DNA from: Galbibacter pacificus | GTDB taxonomy: Bacteria; Bacteroidota; Bacteroidia; Flavobacteriales; Flavobacteriaceae | Assembly (NCBI RefSeq): GCF_029603165.1 | Contig: NZ_JAQSVC010000002.1 | Span: 558,001-622,000 of the forward strand | DNA length: 64,000 nucleotides | Direction of reading: 5' to 3' | Part shown: piece after piece, positions 28,567-37,901 of the stretch | Layout of the letters: every line of letters starts with the position of its first letter | How positions within the stretch are numbered: position 1 is the first letter of the stretch | Notes under the pieces: generated by a model | Database searches by the model: none | What the model was told of the DNA's origin: nothing | The model's input: the letters and a program-made list of their open reading frames with translations, nothing else | Translations under genes and position numbers: made by a program

Positions 28567-29412
28567 TTACATGGCCCCCCACTCTTCCAAGGATTTTTGG
28601 TTGAGTTTTACATAATCTTGATTCCCTGCCTTTTCGGCGGCGGCCATCGATTGTTTTGCAGTTTCAATAGCTCCTTTTGTATCTCCGTTTTTAGCTTGGA
28701 TAAGCGATTTTTGCCTTAACATCCAAAAAGGCGGTTCTTTTTGCATGGACACCGCTTTATCTATCCATTCTTCGGCTTTGTCCAAGTCTTTGTCTTCTTG
28801 TAAATAATATACCGCTGCTGCATAATAATCGCCTGCGTTTGGTCCGTTCATCACCTTTTCTATGTTTGCCTGTGTTTTTTCAACCGTTGGCACTTCAAAA
28901 GGAACGGACACATATGTTTTCTCCCAGAAAATTCCAAAGCTGGCTCCGTTATTGGTAAGGTTATCTACATCAATAGTAAAAGTTTCAACATCAAAAGGTA
29001 ATTCATAAGCTTCAGCCGAAACTTTGGCCACTACTTTGCTCTCATCCCACTTTTCGGGATTTCCCCAATTATTGGTATCGTTATAAAAATACACTTCCCA
29101 ATTGTCTTGCCCGGGTTTGGTATACAATGCATAACTTCCTTTTTTCAATTGAGTTCCGCCAACCTTAACATCATCGCTAAATGTAATTATGGTATTTTGG
29201 TTTGCACCAGTTCTCCACACTTGTCCGTAAGGAACCAGATCGCCAAAAATAACCCTTTCTCGCATTGAAGGGCGTGAATATTCTACGGTTACGTCTGTCA
29301 AACCTACTTTTTGCTCTAATTTGGATTTCGGACTTGGTTGCGGGGTTTGTATCTGGGCTTCAGCTAAATAAGATACAAAGGCAACACATACAGCTAAAAT
29401 TAATCTTTTCAT
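28567..29412 (-). CDS. DUF2911 family exported protein with TPR-like C-terminus
   Basis: A 281-residue exported protein with a signal peptide (KRLILAVCVAFVSYLAEAQ). The DUF2911 domain covers about residues 30-175, with the hallmarks VEYSRPSMRERVIFGDLVPYG and WRTGANQNTIITFSDDV, and KGSYALYT. The C-terminal part (about 185-281) is helical with TPR-like repeats (DYYAAAVYYLQEDKDLDKAEEWIDKA). DUF2911 proteins are common in Bacteroidota envelopes and have no proven role. It is convergent to the RND operon. Confidence 0.86.
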   Translation of the reverse strand: MKRLILAVCVAFVSYLAEAQIQTPQPSPKSKLEQKVGLTDVTVEYSRPSMRERVIFGDLVPYGQVWRTGANQNTIITFSDDVKVGGTQLKKGSYALYTKPGQDNWEVYFYNDTNNWGNPEKWDESKVVAKVSAEAYELPFDVETFTIDVDNLTNNGASFGIFWEKTYVSVPFEVPTVEKTQANIEKVMNGPNAGDYYAAAVYYLQEDKDLDKAEEWIDKAVSMQKEPPFWMLRQKSLIQAKNGDTKGAIETAKQSMAAAEKAGNQDYVKLNQKSLEEWGAM

Positions 29413-29560
29413 TTGGTTGATTATTTAATTAGTTAGATGCTAACGAATTTACGCATAAGATAATTCTCAATTGTTAACAAAACCTTAAAAAGGATTTTTC
29501 TAAATAATTATTTTGTTTAATATGTGTTTATTTTTTTTAAACAAAATAGTATTTTTATAT

Positions 29561-30883
29561 ATGAAAAAAAGTAAGGTGAAAGTACATTATAACATATTCT
29601 GGTTCCGCAGGGATTTAAGACTGAATGATAACAAGGCGCTGTTTGAAGCACTAAAAAGCGAATACCCCGTTATTCCCATATTTATTTTTGACCCCCATAT
29701 TCTAACTGAATTACCCAAAAACGACGCGCGGGTAAGCTTTATCTTTAAAAAAGTACAAGAAATAAGGTCCATGCTCCAAAAAGATTATAATAGTTCGCTG
29801 GCTTTATTTTATGGCAATCCAAAGGAAGTTTTTAAAAGTTTAATTGATACTTACTCCATAAATACCGTATATGCCAATCAAGATTATGAGCCTTACGCCC
29901 AAAAAAGGGATCAAGAACTACATAATCTCTTGAAGTCTTATAAGATTGATTTTAAAACATTTAAAGATCAGGTGATTTTTGAAAAAGACGAAGTCGTGAA
30001 AGATGATGGCACTCCCTATGTAGTTTACACCCCGTACATGAAAAAATGGAAAACCTTGTTCGGGGCAACAAAAATAAAAACATTTGATGCTACTGCTCAT
30101 GCCGATAATTTTATAAAAAACTTGAGGTTGCCTCAATTGAGTATAAGCGATATAGGTTTTACAACTTCTATAATTGAAGTGAAAAATTACGATTTGTCTC
30201 CTGAAACGCTGGATGCATATAAAAAAACAAGGGATTTTCCAGCTCAAAAGGGCACAACCAGCCTTAGTCCCCATTTACGGTTTGGAACCATTGGCTTACG
30301 AACAGTTGTTCTGCATGCTGTTAAAGCCAAGAATGAGGTCTTTTTGAACGAACTGATTTGGCGTGAGTTTTTTATGCAGGTGCTATGGCATTTTCCCGAA
30401 ACGGTACATAACAGCTTTAAAAAGAAATACGACCGCATTAAATGGAGAAACAACGAAGCCGAATTTAAAAAATGGTGCGAAGGGAATACAGGTTACCCCC
30501 TGGTTGATGCCGGCATGCGTCAATTAAACAAAACCGGGTACATGCATAACCGCGTGCGTATGGTGGTGGCCAGTTTTTTATGCAAGCATTTGCTAATAGA
30601 CTGGCGTTGGGGAGAGGCTTATTTTGCTGAAAAGCTATTGGACTACGAAATGTCCAGCAATGTTGGTAACTGGCAATGGGCAGCCGGAAGCGGTGTTGAT
30701 GCGGCTCCATACTTTAGGATTTTTAACCCCACTACACAAATAAAAAAGTTTGATAAAGATTTAAAATATATAAAAAAATGGGTGGAAGATTATGATGAAC
30801 TCACCTACCCAAACCCTATTGTAGACCATAAAGAAGCCCGGGAACGTTGTTTAAGGGTATATAAAAAGGCTGTTGCTTTATAA
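29561..30883 (+). CDS. phr: Deoxyribodipyrimidine photolyase / cryptochrome family
   Basis: A FAD protein of the photolyase/cryptochrome class I family, which repairs UV-made pyrimidine dimers with blue light. The N-terminal antenna domain starts IFWFRRDLRLNDNKALFEAL, and the C-terminal FAD domain carries NELIWREFFMQVLWHFPE, MHNRVRMVVASFLCKHLL and NVGNWQWAAGSGVDAAPYFRIFNP (the last typical of photolyases). I use the ATG at 29561 (MKKSKVKVHYN), giving about 440 residues, rather than the earlier ATG whose extra 16 residues are AT-run translation. It stands alone and ends before a terminator shared with rpsA. Confidence 0.92.
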   Translation: MKKSKVKVHYNIFWFRRDLRLNDNKALFEALKSEYPVIPIFIFDPHILTELPKNDARVSFIFKKVQEIRSMLQKDYNSSLALFYGNPKEVFKSLIDTYSINTVYANQDYEPYAQKRDQELHNLLKSYKIDFKTFKDQVIFEKDEVVKDDGTPYVVYTPYMKKWKTLFGATKIKTFDATAHADNFIKNLRLPQLSISDIGFTTSIIEVKNYDLSPETLDAYKKTRDFPAQKGTTSLSPHLRFGTIGLRTVVLHAVKAKNEVFLNELIWREFFMQVLWHFPETVHNSFKKKYDRIKWRNNEAEFKKWCEGNTGYPLVDAGMRQLNKTGYMHNRVRMVVASFLCKHLLIDWRWGEAYFAEKLLDYEMSSNVGNWQWAAGSGVDAAPYFRIFNPTTQIKKFDKDLKYIKKWVEDYDELTYPNPIVDHKEARERCLRVYKKAVAL

Positions 30884-30932
30884 TTCAATAGATATTTTAA
30901 CTTTTCCACCAAGGCCTTTTTCAAAAAAACAA

Positions 30933-30957
30933 AAAACCACGCCATTGGCGTGGTTTT
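30933..30957. terminator. Bidirectional terminator between phr and rpsA
   Basis: AAAACCACGCC (30933-30943) and GGCGTGGTTTT (30947-30957) form an 11-bp perfect stem with a 3-nt loop, with T-rich flanks on both strands. It serves the convergent photolyase and S1 genes. Confidence 0.88.
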
Positions 30958-30978
30958 AATTTTTAAATGATCTGGAAA

Positions 30979-32802
30979 TTATTTTTTTCCTTCCATTTTA
31001 TCTTTCAATGCTTGAAGCTCTGCATTTGCATCACCAAGCGTAGTTTTCTCTGCTTGGTTGCTACGCTTGGCAGCAGCTTTAACATTTTTCTCTTCTTCTT
31101 CCTTGAAGATAGCTGTGTGAGAAGCAACAACTCTTTTGAACTCTTTATTGAATTCAATGATTTTGAAATCGGCTGATTCTCCTTTTTTCAATTTCTTGCC
31201 ATCTTCTTTTTCTAAGTGACGTGAAGGTACAAATGCAACGATATCTTCGTTGAAATCAATTGTAGCGCCTTTGTCGACAATCTCAGAAATCTCAGCGGTG
31301 TGAACCGTACCTTCGGCAAATTCTGCTTCGTATTTATCCCAAGGGTTTTCTGTAGTTTGCTTGTGTCCAAGGCTCAATTTACGCCCTTCTACATCCAATT
31401 CAAGAACTTCAACTTCTAGTTTGTCTCCAACGTTTACAAACTCGGATGGGTGCTTGATTTTCTTGGTCCAAGAAAGATCGGAAATGTAAATTAATCCATC
31501 AATTCCTTCTTCCAATTCAACAAATACTCCAAAGTTGGTAAAGTTACGTACAATACCTGTGTGCTTAGAACCTACAGGATATTTAGAAGTGATATCTGTC
31601 CATGGGTCTGGTGTTAATTGCTTGATACCAAGCGACATTTTACGCTCTTCTCTATCTAATGTAAGAACAACAGCTTCTACTTCGTCTCCAACGTTTACGA
31701 AATCTTGAGCAGAACGTAAGTGTGTAGACCAAGACATTTCAGAAACGTGGATTAGTCCTTCAACACCGTCGGCTACTTCAATAAACGCTCCGTAATCTGC
31801 AATAACAACTACTTTGCCTTTAACTTTATCACCAACTTTTACTTCTTCACCAAGAGCTTCCCATGGGTGCTTCTGTAATTGCTTAAGACCTAATTGAATT
31901 CTAGACTTGTTATCGTCAAAGTCAAGGATTACAACATTTAATTTCTGATCTAGTTCAACAACCTCGTTCGGGTGGTTGATACGCGACCAAGAAAGGTCTG
32001 TAATATGGATAAGCCCATCTACGCCGCCAAGGTCGATGAATACCCCGTAAGAAGTAATGTTCTTAACGGTACCTTCAAGTACTTGACCTTTTTCAAGCTG
32101 CCCGATGATTTCTTTTTTCTGTTCTTCGATATCGGCCTCGATAAGCGCTTTGTGGGAAACAACAACGTTTTTGAATTCGTGGTTGATTTTAACCACCTTA
32201 AATTCCATTGTTTTACCAACGTATGCATCGTAATCGCGGATAGGTTTCACATCAATTTGAGAACCTGGCAAGAACGCCTCGATACCAAATACGTCAACGA
32301 TCATACCTCCTTTAGTTCTGCACTTAACAAAACCATTAACGATTTCACCTTTATCGTGAGCTGCATTAACTCTATCCCAAGCCTTGATAGTTCTGGCTTT
32401 ACGGTGAGATAATACCAATTGACCTGTTTTATCTTCGCGAACGTCGATTAAAACTTCAACTTTGTCCCCTACTTTTAGGTTAGGGTTGTAACGAAACTCG
32501 TTTAAAGAGATAACACCTTCAGATTTAGCGTTGATGTCGATAATCGCTTCTCTGTCTGTTAAGTGAATCACAGTTCCTTCTACAACTTCCTCATCTGCTG
32601 TGTCAACAAAGTTCTCTTCAACTAAGTTTTCGAATTCTTTTAATTTTTCGTCTTCAACTTGGTCAATTCCTTCTTCGTAATTGTGCCAGTTAAAGTTTTT
32701 AAGAAACTCATCTTTAGAAATTGTTTCTTTTACTTCAGTTTTTGCTTCAGCAGATTTTGTTTCTGCTACTTGCTCTTTTTGTGTTTCTTTAGTTTCAGCC
32801 AT
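30979..32802 (-). CDS. rpsA: 30S ribosomal protein S1
   Basis: A 607-residue RNA-binding ribosomal protein that helps mRNA load on the 30S subunit. An acidic, low-complexity N-terminal stretch (about residues 1-70) is followed by six S1-type OB repeats; clear ones include GTVKNITSYGVFIDLGGVDGLIHI, GKVVVIADYGAFIEVADGVEGLIHV and GIVRNFTNFGVFVELEEGIDGLIYI. In Bacteroidota, where Shine-Dalgarno sequences are rare, S1 is expected to be central for initiation. It has the best promoter of the window. The C-terminus is lysine-rich. Confidence 0.97.
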   Translation of the reverse strand: MAETKETQKEQVAETKSAEAKTEVKETISKDEFLKNFNWHNYEEGIDQVEDEKLKEFENLVEENFVDTADEEVVEGTVIHLTDREAIIDINAKSEGVISLNEFRYNPNLKVGDKVEVLIDVREDKTGQLVLSHRKARTIKAWDRVNAAHDKGEIVNGFVKCRTKGGMIVDVFGIEAFLPGSQIDVKPIRDYDAYVGKTMEFKVVKINHEFKNVVVSHKALIEADIEEQKKEIIGQLEKGQVLEGTVKNITSYGVFIDLGGVDGLIHITDLSWSRINHPNEVVELDQKLNVVILDFDDNKSRIQLGLKQLQKHPWEALGEEVKVGDKVKGKVVVIADYGAFIEVADGVEGLIHVSEMSWSTHLRSAQDFVNVGDEVEAVVLTLDREERKMSLGIKQLTPDPWTDITSKYPVGSKHTGIVRNFTNFGVFVELEEGIDGLIYISDLSWTKKIKHPSEFVNVGDKLEVEVLELDVEGRKLSLGHKQTTENPWDKYEAEFAEGTVHTAEISEIVDKGATIDFNEDIVAFVPSRHLEKEDGKKLKKGESADFKIIEFNKEFKRVVASHTAIFKEEEEKNVKAAAKRSNQAEKTTLGDANAELQALKDKMEGKK

Positions 32803-32926
32803 GTGCTGATATAAAATTTGTATTCTGTGTTAAATCAAGAGGTTAACAATAATTAACATCAGAAGGTGTTGATATAAATATTTAGTTTTCTTCCCTTTTT
32901 CCTCTTGGTTTTGCTAAAAAGGAGTG

Positions 32927-32958
32927 CAAATTTACAACTATAATATTTGATTTACAAA
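32927..32958 (-). promoter_or_regulatory. rpsA: Promoter of rpsA (consensus Bacteroidota type)
   Basis: On the minus strand TTTG (32958-32955), 20 nt, then TAAATTTG (32934-32927) exactly match the TTTG / TAnnTTTG consensus. It predicts a 5' leader of roughly 115-120 nt before the rpsA ATG, long enough for autoregulation by S1, though no structure was assigned. Confidence 0.75.
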
Positions 32959-33161
32959 CAATTAGAAGGAATTTGTGGTTTCTGTTCATGGTTCCATGCA
33001 CAAAGTTGATTGTTAACTGTTAATGAGCTGGTTGTTATGTTGTTACGTTGATGATTGTTTGTGTGCTAATAATAATCCACAGTTCTTATTCAAAGACAAG
33101 TCACTTCGACAAAGGAGAATCGCCTGAGCATTGAACCCTGCACTCTACACTAACCCCAAAA

Positions 33162-33610
33162 AACCTTCCCTTATTTACTTATTAACTCATTATATTATGT
33201 GACTTCTCCCTACGCTCGAAGTGACTGCGATAGTTAATGGTTAATTGTTATTAGTGAAAAGGGATTAGTGAAAAGGGATTAGTGAAAAGGGATTAGTGAA
33301 AAGGGATTAGGGATTAGGGATTAGGGATTAGGTGCTAGTTAGTTATTTGTTAATGGTTAATGGTTAACTGTTAATTGTTAATAGTCAAGTCCACTGGTAA
33401 CAGCATAAGCTCCGTAACAACATAACGGCATGAAAATGAACCTGAAACCTTGCTCTTTGGTCTTTGTTAGGTGAATTTGAACTCTGCGCCCTGTACTCTA
33501 TACTAAACCTAAAAACCTTCCCTTTTTTACTTATTGACTCATTATATTATTATGTGACTTCTCCCTACGCTCGAAGTGACTGCGATAGTTAATGGTTAAT
33601 TGTTAATAGG
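33162..33610. repeat. Duplicated ~100-bp unit in the rpsA-GH20 gap
   Basis: Two near-identical direct copies, about 33162-33250 and 33509-33610, share an AACCTTCCCTT start, then TTATATTAT, GTGACTTCTCCCTACGCTCG and AAGTGACTGCGATAGTTAATGG. The similarity extends upstream into CCCTG-ACTCTA-ACTAA text. The whole 32960-33660 stretch has no coding region and looks like accumulated duplications of non-coding DNA. Confidence 0.7.
33250..33332. repeat. Tandem repeat, 14-bp then 7-bp units (GGGATTA type)
   Basis: Four perfect copies of ATTAGTGAAAAGGG (33250-33305) are followed by three copies of ATTAGGG (33306-33326) and a partial one. The 7-mer resembles telomere-like G-rich repeats. It is non-coding, and copy number is expected to vary between strains. 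Confidence 0.85.
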
Positions 33611-33710
33611 CCAACAAATGCGAACAACGAGTAACTATCAACATCATAACAGCATAGCCCCGTAACAACATAAAATTAGTATATTGCCCTTTCTAACAAT
33701 TTTAATATTT

Positions 33711-35609
33711 ATGAAATCGGTATTCTTTACACTTTTTTTCAGCCTTATATACTTGGGCGCATCGGGACAGGATTTAAAACAATATTTAATCAATCCCCCG
33801 CAAAAAATTGAAATTGTTGATACCTGCAACTCCTTTTCTTTCCAAAATGCGGCATATATCAACAATATTGTTACTTTTTTAAATACCCAAGATTTTAATG
33901 GGGAATTAAAACTGTTTCCTACACCAAACACGCCAAAGGCCGACATTGTTTTAAAAATCGACTCCACTTCCCTAAAACCACAGGGATATTCCATAAAAAT
34001 AACACCCAGTACCATTGAGTTAATTGGCCATGACCCCGCGGGGCTGTTTTATGCCAAGCAAACCCTGCTTCAAATATTATTGTATGCCATTACCGAAAAC
34101 AAAGCCGTACCGTGCTTGAAAATAACAGATTGGCCCAATTTTGAAAGACGTGGCGTTATGCTGGATGTAAGCCGTGACAAGGTACCTACTATGGAAACCA
34201 TGTACCAATTAATAGACAAGTTTTCGTCTTGGAAGCTCAACGAACTCCAACTCTACATAGAACATACCTTTGCATACAAAAACCATGAAGAAGTATGGAA
34301 AAATGCAAGTCCGTTCACGCCAGGGCAAATTAAGGAGCTAGATGCCTATTGCAAAAAAAAACATATAGACTTAGTGCCCAATCAGAATTCTTTTGGGCAT
34401 ATGGAAAATTGGTTGAAATACGATACTTACTTAGATTTAGCCGAATGCCCTACCGACTGCAAGACCATTTGGGGAAACCGAAAGCGGACAAGTTTGAACC
34501 CTGTAGATCCAAGGTCGTTTGAATTGATGAAAAGCCTGTATGAAGAATTATTGCCCAATTTTTCGAGCAACTATTTCAATATAGGCGGGGACGAAACCGT
34601 TGAATTATGTTTGGGAAAGTCTAAAGAAGCATGCGAAAAAATTGGCAAGGGCGAAGTTTATCTGGAATACCTGAAAAAACTAAACAACGAGGTGAACAGG
34701 CAAGGTTATGAAGCCCAATTTTGGGGCGATATTATTTTAAACCATCCCGAATTAATTGATGAATTGCCTAAAAACATGACTGCTTTGGTTTGGGGATATA
34801 GTGCCTCCTACCCTTTTGACGAAAATTTGCCAAAATTTAAAAATGCAGGCATCGATTTTTATGTATGTCCCGGAACTTCTACATGGCGCTCGGAAATTGG
34901 AAGGAACGACAATGCTTTTGAAAACCTAAAAAATGCGGCCGTCCAAGGCCAAAAAAACAATGCCAAGGGATATTTAAATACCAATTGGGGCGATTATGGA
35001 CATTTTCAGCCACTTTCGGTTACTTATGCGCCCTTACTGGTTGGCGCTGCCTATTCTTGGAATTATACCGATGATACACTGGGCAATCTGGAGTTTCAAC
35101 TAAACCATTATGTGTTTGAGGATGCCACCGGAAATACCGGAAAAGCTATCTTAAAACTCGGTGATGCCTATTTAAAGGCCAATATTCCCAACGGAAATGC
35201 AAATGCTTTTCATTTAATGTTAAGAAGGTACATGTGGACCATGAAAGGGCATTACCAGACCAAACACCTCACTATTCAGGGCTTGGAAGCTGCCGAAAAG
35301 GAAATTAACGATGCCTTGGATGAATTGCACCAAGGAAAACCAACCGCCCCAGATGCCGATATTATCCTAAAGGAAACCGAACAGGCTGCCAACCTGGCCA
35401 AGCACGGTATCCATTTGGGTATTGCAAGGCTAAAAGCCAATGGTTATGCTACTGAAAACATTCCACAAAATGAAAAAGATTCCCTTATTAACGAACTTCA
35501 GCCTTTAATTGATAAACATCAGGAATATTGGCTGTTGAGGAACCGTATTGGTGGACTGGAAGATTCCACATCCAAACTAAACGATTTATTGGAGTATTAT
35601 AAAAAATAA
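33711..35609 (+). CDS. Glycoside hydrolase family 20 beta-N-acetylhexosaminidase
   Basis: An exported enzyme that removes terminal N-acetylglucosamine or N-acetylgalactosamine from glycans or chitin fragments. From the ATG at 33711 it has a signal peptide (KSVFFTLFFSLIYLGASGQ), a GH20b-type domain, then the TIM barrel with RRGVMLDVSRDKVPT and the catalytic Asp-Glu pair in FNIGGDETVELC. Two later motifs, TALVWGYSASYPFDENLP and NTNWGDYGHFQPLS, are typical barrel strands. An upstream ATG at 33684 would add nine residues before the signal and is less likely. The helical C-terminus (about 500-632) is common in Bacteroidota members. Confidence 0.92.
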   Translation: MKSVFFTLFFSLIYLGASGQDLKQYLINPPQKIEIVDTCNSFSFQNAAYINNIVTFLNTQDFNGELKLFPTPNTPKADIVLKIDSTSLKPQGYSIKITPSTIELIGHDPAGLFYAKQTLLQILLYAITENKAVPCLKITDWPNFERRGVMLDVSRDKVPTMETMYQLIDKFSSWKLNELQLYIEHTFAYKNHEEVWKNASPFTPGQIKELDAYCKKKHIDLVPNQNSFGHMENWLKYDTYLDLAECPTDCKTIWGNRKRTSLNPVDPRSFELMKSLYEELLPNFSSNYFNIGGDETVELCLGKSKEACEKIGKGEVYLEYLKKLNNEVNRQGYEAQFWGDIILNHPELIDELPKNMTALVWGYSASYPFDENLPKFKNAGIDFYVCPGTSTWRSEIGRNDNAFENLKNAAVQGQKNNAKGYLNTNWGDYGHFQPLSVTYAPLLVGAAYSWNYTDDTLGNLEFQLNHYVFEDATGNTGKAILKLGDAYLKANIPNGNANAFHLMLRRYMWTMKGHYQTKHLTIQGLEAAEKEINDALDELHQGKPTAPDADIILKETEQAANLAKHGIHLGIARLKANGYATENIPQNEKDSLINELQPLIDKHQEYWLLRNRIGGLEDSTSKLNDLLEYYKK

Positions 35610-35825
35610 GGCATCGGAAGTATTTGTGTTTTAGTAATTAGACGCTGTTATTTTTTATAGATATATCAGAAATTAACAGCATTTCATCAAAAATATTCTC
35701 GTTTTATAGGGAGTGATACAGAAAGTACTTATTTTAGGGCATTGAAACGTGAGTGGTTTGTAAGGTTTTTTCTGACTTTGCAGACCATTTGCCTTAAAAT
35801 GTAATTAATTATAAACCAACAAAAA

Positions 35826-36215
35826 ATGGCAAAAAAACCTAAAAAATGTATCACGCCAAAAAAGGCACAAAAATTAGAGGAGAAGTTTGCTAAAACTATC
35901 CGGAAAGCTTTGAAAAAAGAGTTTGGCAAAGATTTTTCATGCGAATTCTGGTGGTCTGTAGACGAATTGGAAGAATACATCAAGTATTTTAAAGAAGAAG
36001 CAAAGCAAAAAGGATATACCGACCTTGGCCTGCGTTTTTCCCTTGGCATGTATGAAGATGACGAAAAAGACGGCGATATTTCCGGTTTTATAAAACCAAC
36101 GGGGACTAAAGCAGAAACCGCTTCGCTAAAAAGTGCAGCCGCCGAACCCATAATGATCCAAGATGTCGATTCTTATAACGATGGTTATAACGACTGGCCA
36201 CCGCCAAAAGGCTAA
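35826..36215 (+). CDS. Conserved hypothetical protein, lysine-rich N-terminus
   Basis: A 129-residue soluble protein with no recognised domain. The first 30 residues are strongly basic (AKKPKKCITPKKAQKLEEKF), the middle is FSCEFWWSVDELEEYIKYFKEEAK, and the tail is acidic and proline-containing (DVDSYNDGYNDWPPPKG). It could be nucleic-acid associated, but that is only composition. The next gene starts 9 bp downstream, so the two are likely co-transcribed. Confidence 0.55.
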   Translation: MAKKPKKCITPKKAQKLEEKFAKTIRKALKKEFGKDFSCEFWWSVDELEEYIKYFKEEAKQKGYTDLGLRFSLGMYEDDEKDGDISGFIKPTGTKAETASLKSAAAEPIMIQDVDSYNDGYNDWPPPKG

Positions 36216-36224
36216 AAAAAATGT

Positions 36225-36926
36225 ATGCAGTTTACTAGAACTTTTATCCCGGCAATAATTATTTTAACAACAATTATTGCACTTATTACTTACAAGAAAT
36301 ACCGACATACCCCCAATCGGTATTTTTTGTATTTACTTTTAGCCACTATAATTACCGAATTAATAGGCTCTTTTATTGTATACTGCTATTATTATCCGCA
36401 ATCGGGGACAACAATTTTTGCAAAAAGCATATTTCCGGACAGGTTATTTGAAAGAAATAGTTGGATTTATAACATATTCAGGATACTAACTTTTTATTTT
36501 TATTTGTTCTTTTTCAAGGAATTGGTCAAAAGAAAAAAGCACCAAACCATTATCTACCTTTTATTTATAGTGTACAGTTTTTTAGTAGTTTTGGATTTAT
36601 GGTTGAACAAAACCGACTTTTTCACCAGAAACTTGATGATAATACGCATATCGGGGACCATCGCTATATTAATCGCCACTATTTTATATTTTACAGAGGT
36701 CTTTAATTCCAATAAAATTCTAAAAATCTATAAAGAACTTTCCTTTTGGTTGGTGGCCGGTTCCCTTTTTTATTATTTGCTTACCATCCCTATCATGATG
36801 TTCACAAAGATATTTTACAACTATCAAGGAATCTATTTAAGCATCTTATTGTTCTCGAATTTTATACTTTACGGTAGTTTTATTACAGGTTTTATAATAA
36901 ATGCCAGAGAAATCAAGCATGGTTAA
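36225..36926 (+). CDS. Unrecognised multi-span membrane protein
   Basis: A 233-residue protein with about seven hydrophobic segments (for example residues 4-22, 34-52, 84-100, 108-123, 137-155, 171-192 and 200-222), probably entirely in the inner membrane. I do not recognise a family; the layout resembles 7TM sensor-type domains. It lies 9 bp after the small basic protein and 177 bp before a histidine kinase, so a role in signalling is possible but unproven. Confidence 0.5.
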   Translation: MQFTRTFIPAIIILTTIIALITYKKYRHTPNRYFLYLLLATIITELIGSFIVYCYYYPQSGTTIFAKSIFPDRLFERNSWIYNIFRILTFYFYLFFFKELVKRKKHQTIIYLLFIVYSFLVVLDLWLNKTDFFTRNLMIIRISGTIAILIATILYFTEVFNSNKILKIYKELSFWLVAGSLFYYLLTIPIMMFTKIFYNYQGIYLSILLFSNFILYGSFITGFIINAREIKHG

Positions 36927-37103
36927 TCTAGCCGTTAAGTACCCTAAATAACAAAAGCATTCCGTTTAAATTTTAAAAAAGGGGAAAATAGCCCTTTTAA
37001 TAATGGCGAGTTCAATTAAATTTGTAAAGACCCTATTAATTTTAGATTAACCTTATGTAGCGCTTTTGTACCTTTTTAGAAATTACAGCGCTCTTTTATT
37101 TAT

Positions 37104-37901
37104 ATGGAAAACGAAAAAGAAATTATAAGTCTTATTGTATATGTAAGTGTTCTTATAGTAATTCTTATTGTATTTGTTGTAAGCTTTTTCTTGGCATACC
37201 AACGCCGAAAAACACAACTTTTAATAGAAAAAGCCGAAGAACGCCAAAAATTCGAGCAAGAGCTAGCAAAGGCGCAAACGGAAATACAGGAACAGACTTT
37301 TAAAAATATTAGTTGGGAACTGCACGACAATATCGGGCAATTGCTCTCTGTAGCCAAAATGCAGCTGAACATGTTAAAAACAGACGTTCCCGACGAACAA
37401 AAAAAATCTTTTGAAGAAGCCTCTAATGTGTTGGGGCAAGGACTTAAGGAGCTCAGGCAGCTCTCTCATGCATTGAACACCGACTTTGTTTCGAATATCG
37501 GTCTTCAGGAATCGCTGGAAAATGAAATAAATAGGTTTAAGCGACTCAATTTTTTACGCATCGAGTACGATGTTGAAGGAATTCCTTATGATATCAACAA
37601 GAAAGACGAAATCATTATCTTTAGGATTTTTCAGGAATGCTTTTCGAACGTTGTAAAATATTCTAAAGCTTCACTTCTTACCATAATTGTAAAATATTTA
37701 TCACATGAACTGTATGTAAATGCAACCGATAACGGAATCGGTTTTGATATTGAAGCTGAAAAAAAGGGCACGGGCCTGCTAAACATGCGGAAACGAGCCG
37801 AATTGATAGGCGCAAATTTTTCAATTAAAACTGGAAAAAATGAAGGAGTTTCAGTAACTTTGAAGTATCCAACGAAGCCCACCAAAAATGAAAAAGTATA
37901 G
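37104..37901 (+). CDS. Sensor histidine kinase, NarL-partner (HisKA_3) type
   Basis: A 265-residue membrane-anchored kinase. One N-terminal span (IISLIVYVSVLIVILIVFVV, about residues 8-30) leads to a coiled coil, then the HisKA_3 dimerisation motif SWELHDNIGQLLSVAKMQLNM with the phosphorylated His near residue 73. The ATPase domain shows DNGIGFDIEAEKKGTGLLNMRKRAELIGA. There is no periplasmic sensing domain, so the signal probably comes from a partner or the membrane. Its end overlaps the response regulator gene by 14 bp, a sign of tight coupling. Confidence 0.9.
   Translation: MENEKEIISLIVYVSVLIVILIVFVVSFFLAYQRRKTQLLIEKAEERQKFEQELAKAQTEIQEQTFKNISWELHDNIGQLLSVAKMQLNMLKTDVPDEQKKSFEEASNVLGQGLKELRQLSHALNTDFVSNIGLQESLENEINRFKRLNFLRIEYDVEGIPYDINKKDEIIIFRIFQECFSNVVKYSKASLLTIIVKYLSHELYVNATDNGIGFDIEAEKKGTGLLNMRKRAELIGANFSIKTGKNEGVSVTLKYPTKPTKNEKV

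Noticed and set aside
31972-32412. Long open frame (146 codons) antisense to rpsA.
   Set aside because: It is a codon-bias shadow of rpsA with no recognisable features; the same applies to other antisense frames, such as those inside recG, ilvA and dsbD.
35643-35682. Inverted repeat GCTGTTA...TAACAGC after the GH20 gene as a terminator.
   Set aside because: Only seven base pairs around a long loop and no clear T-run; support is too weak to list.
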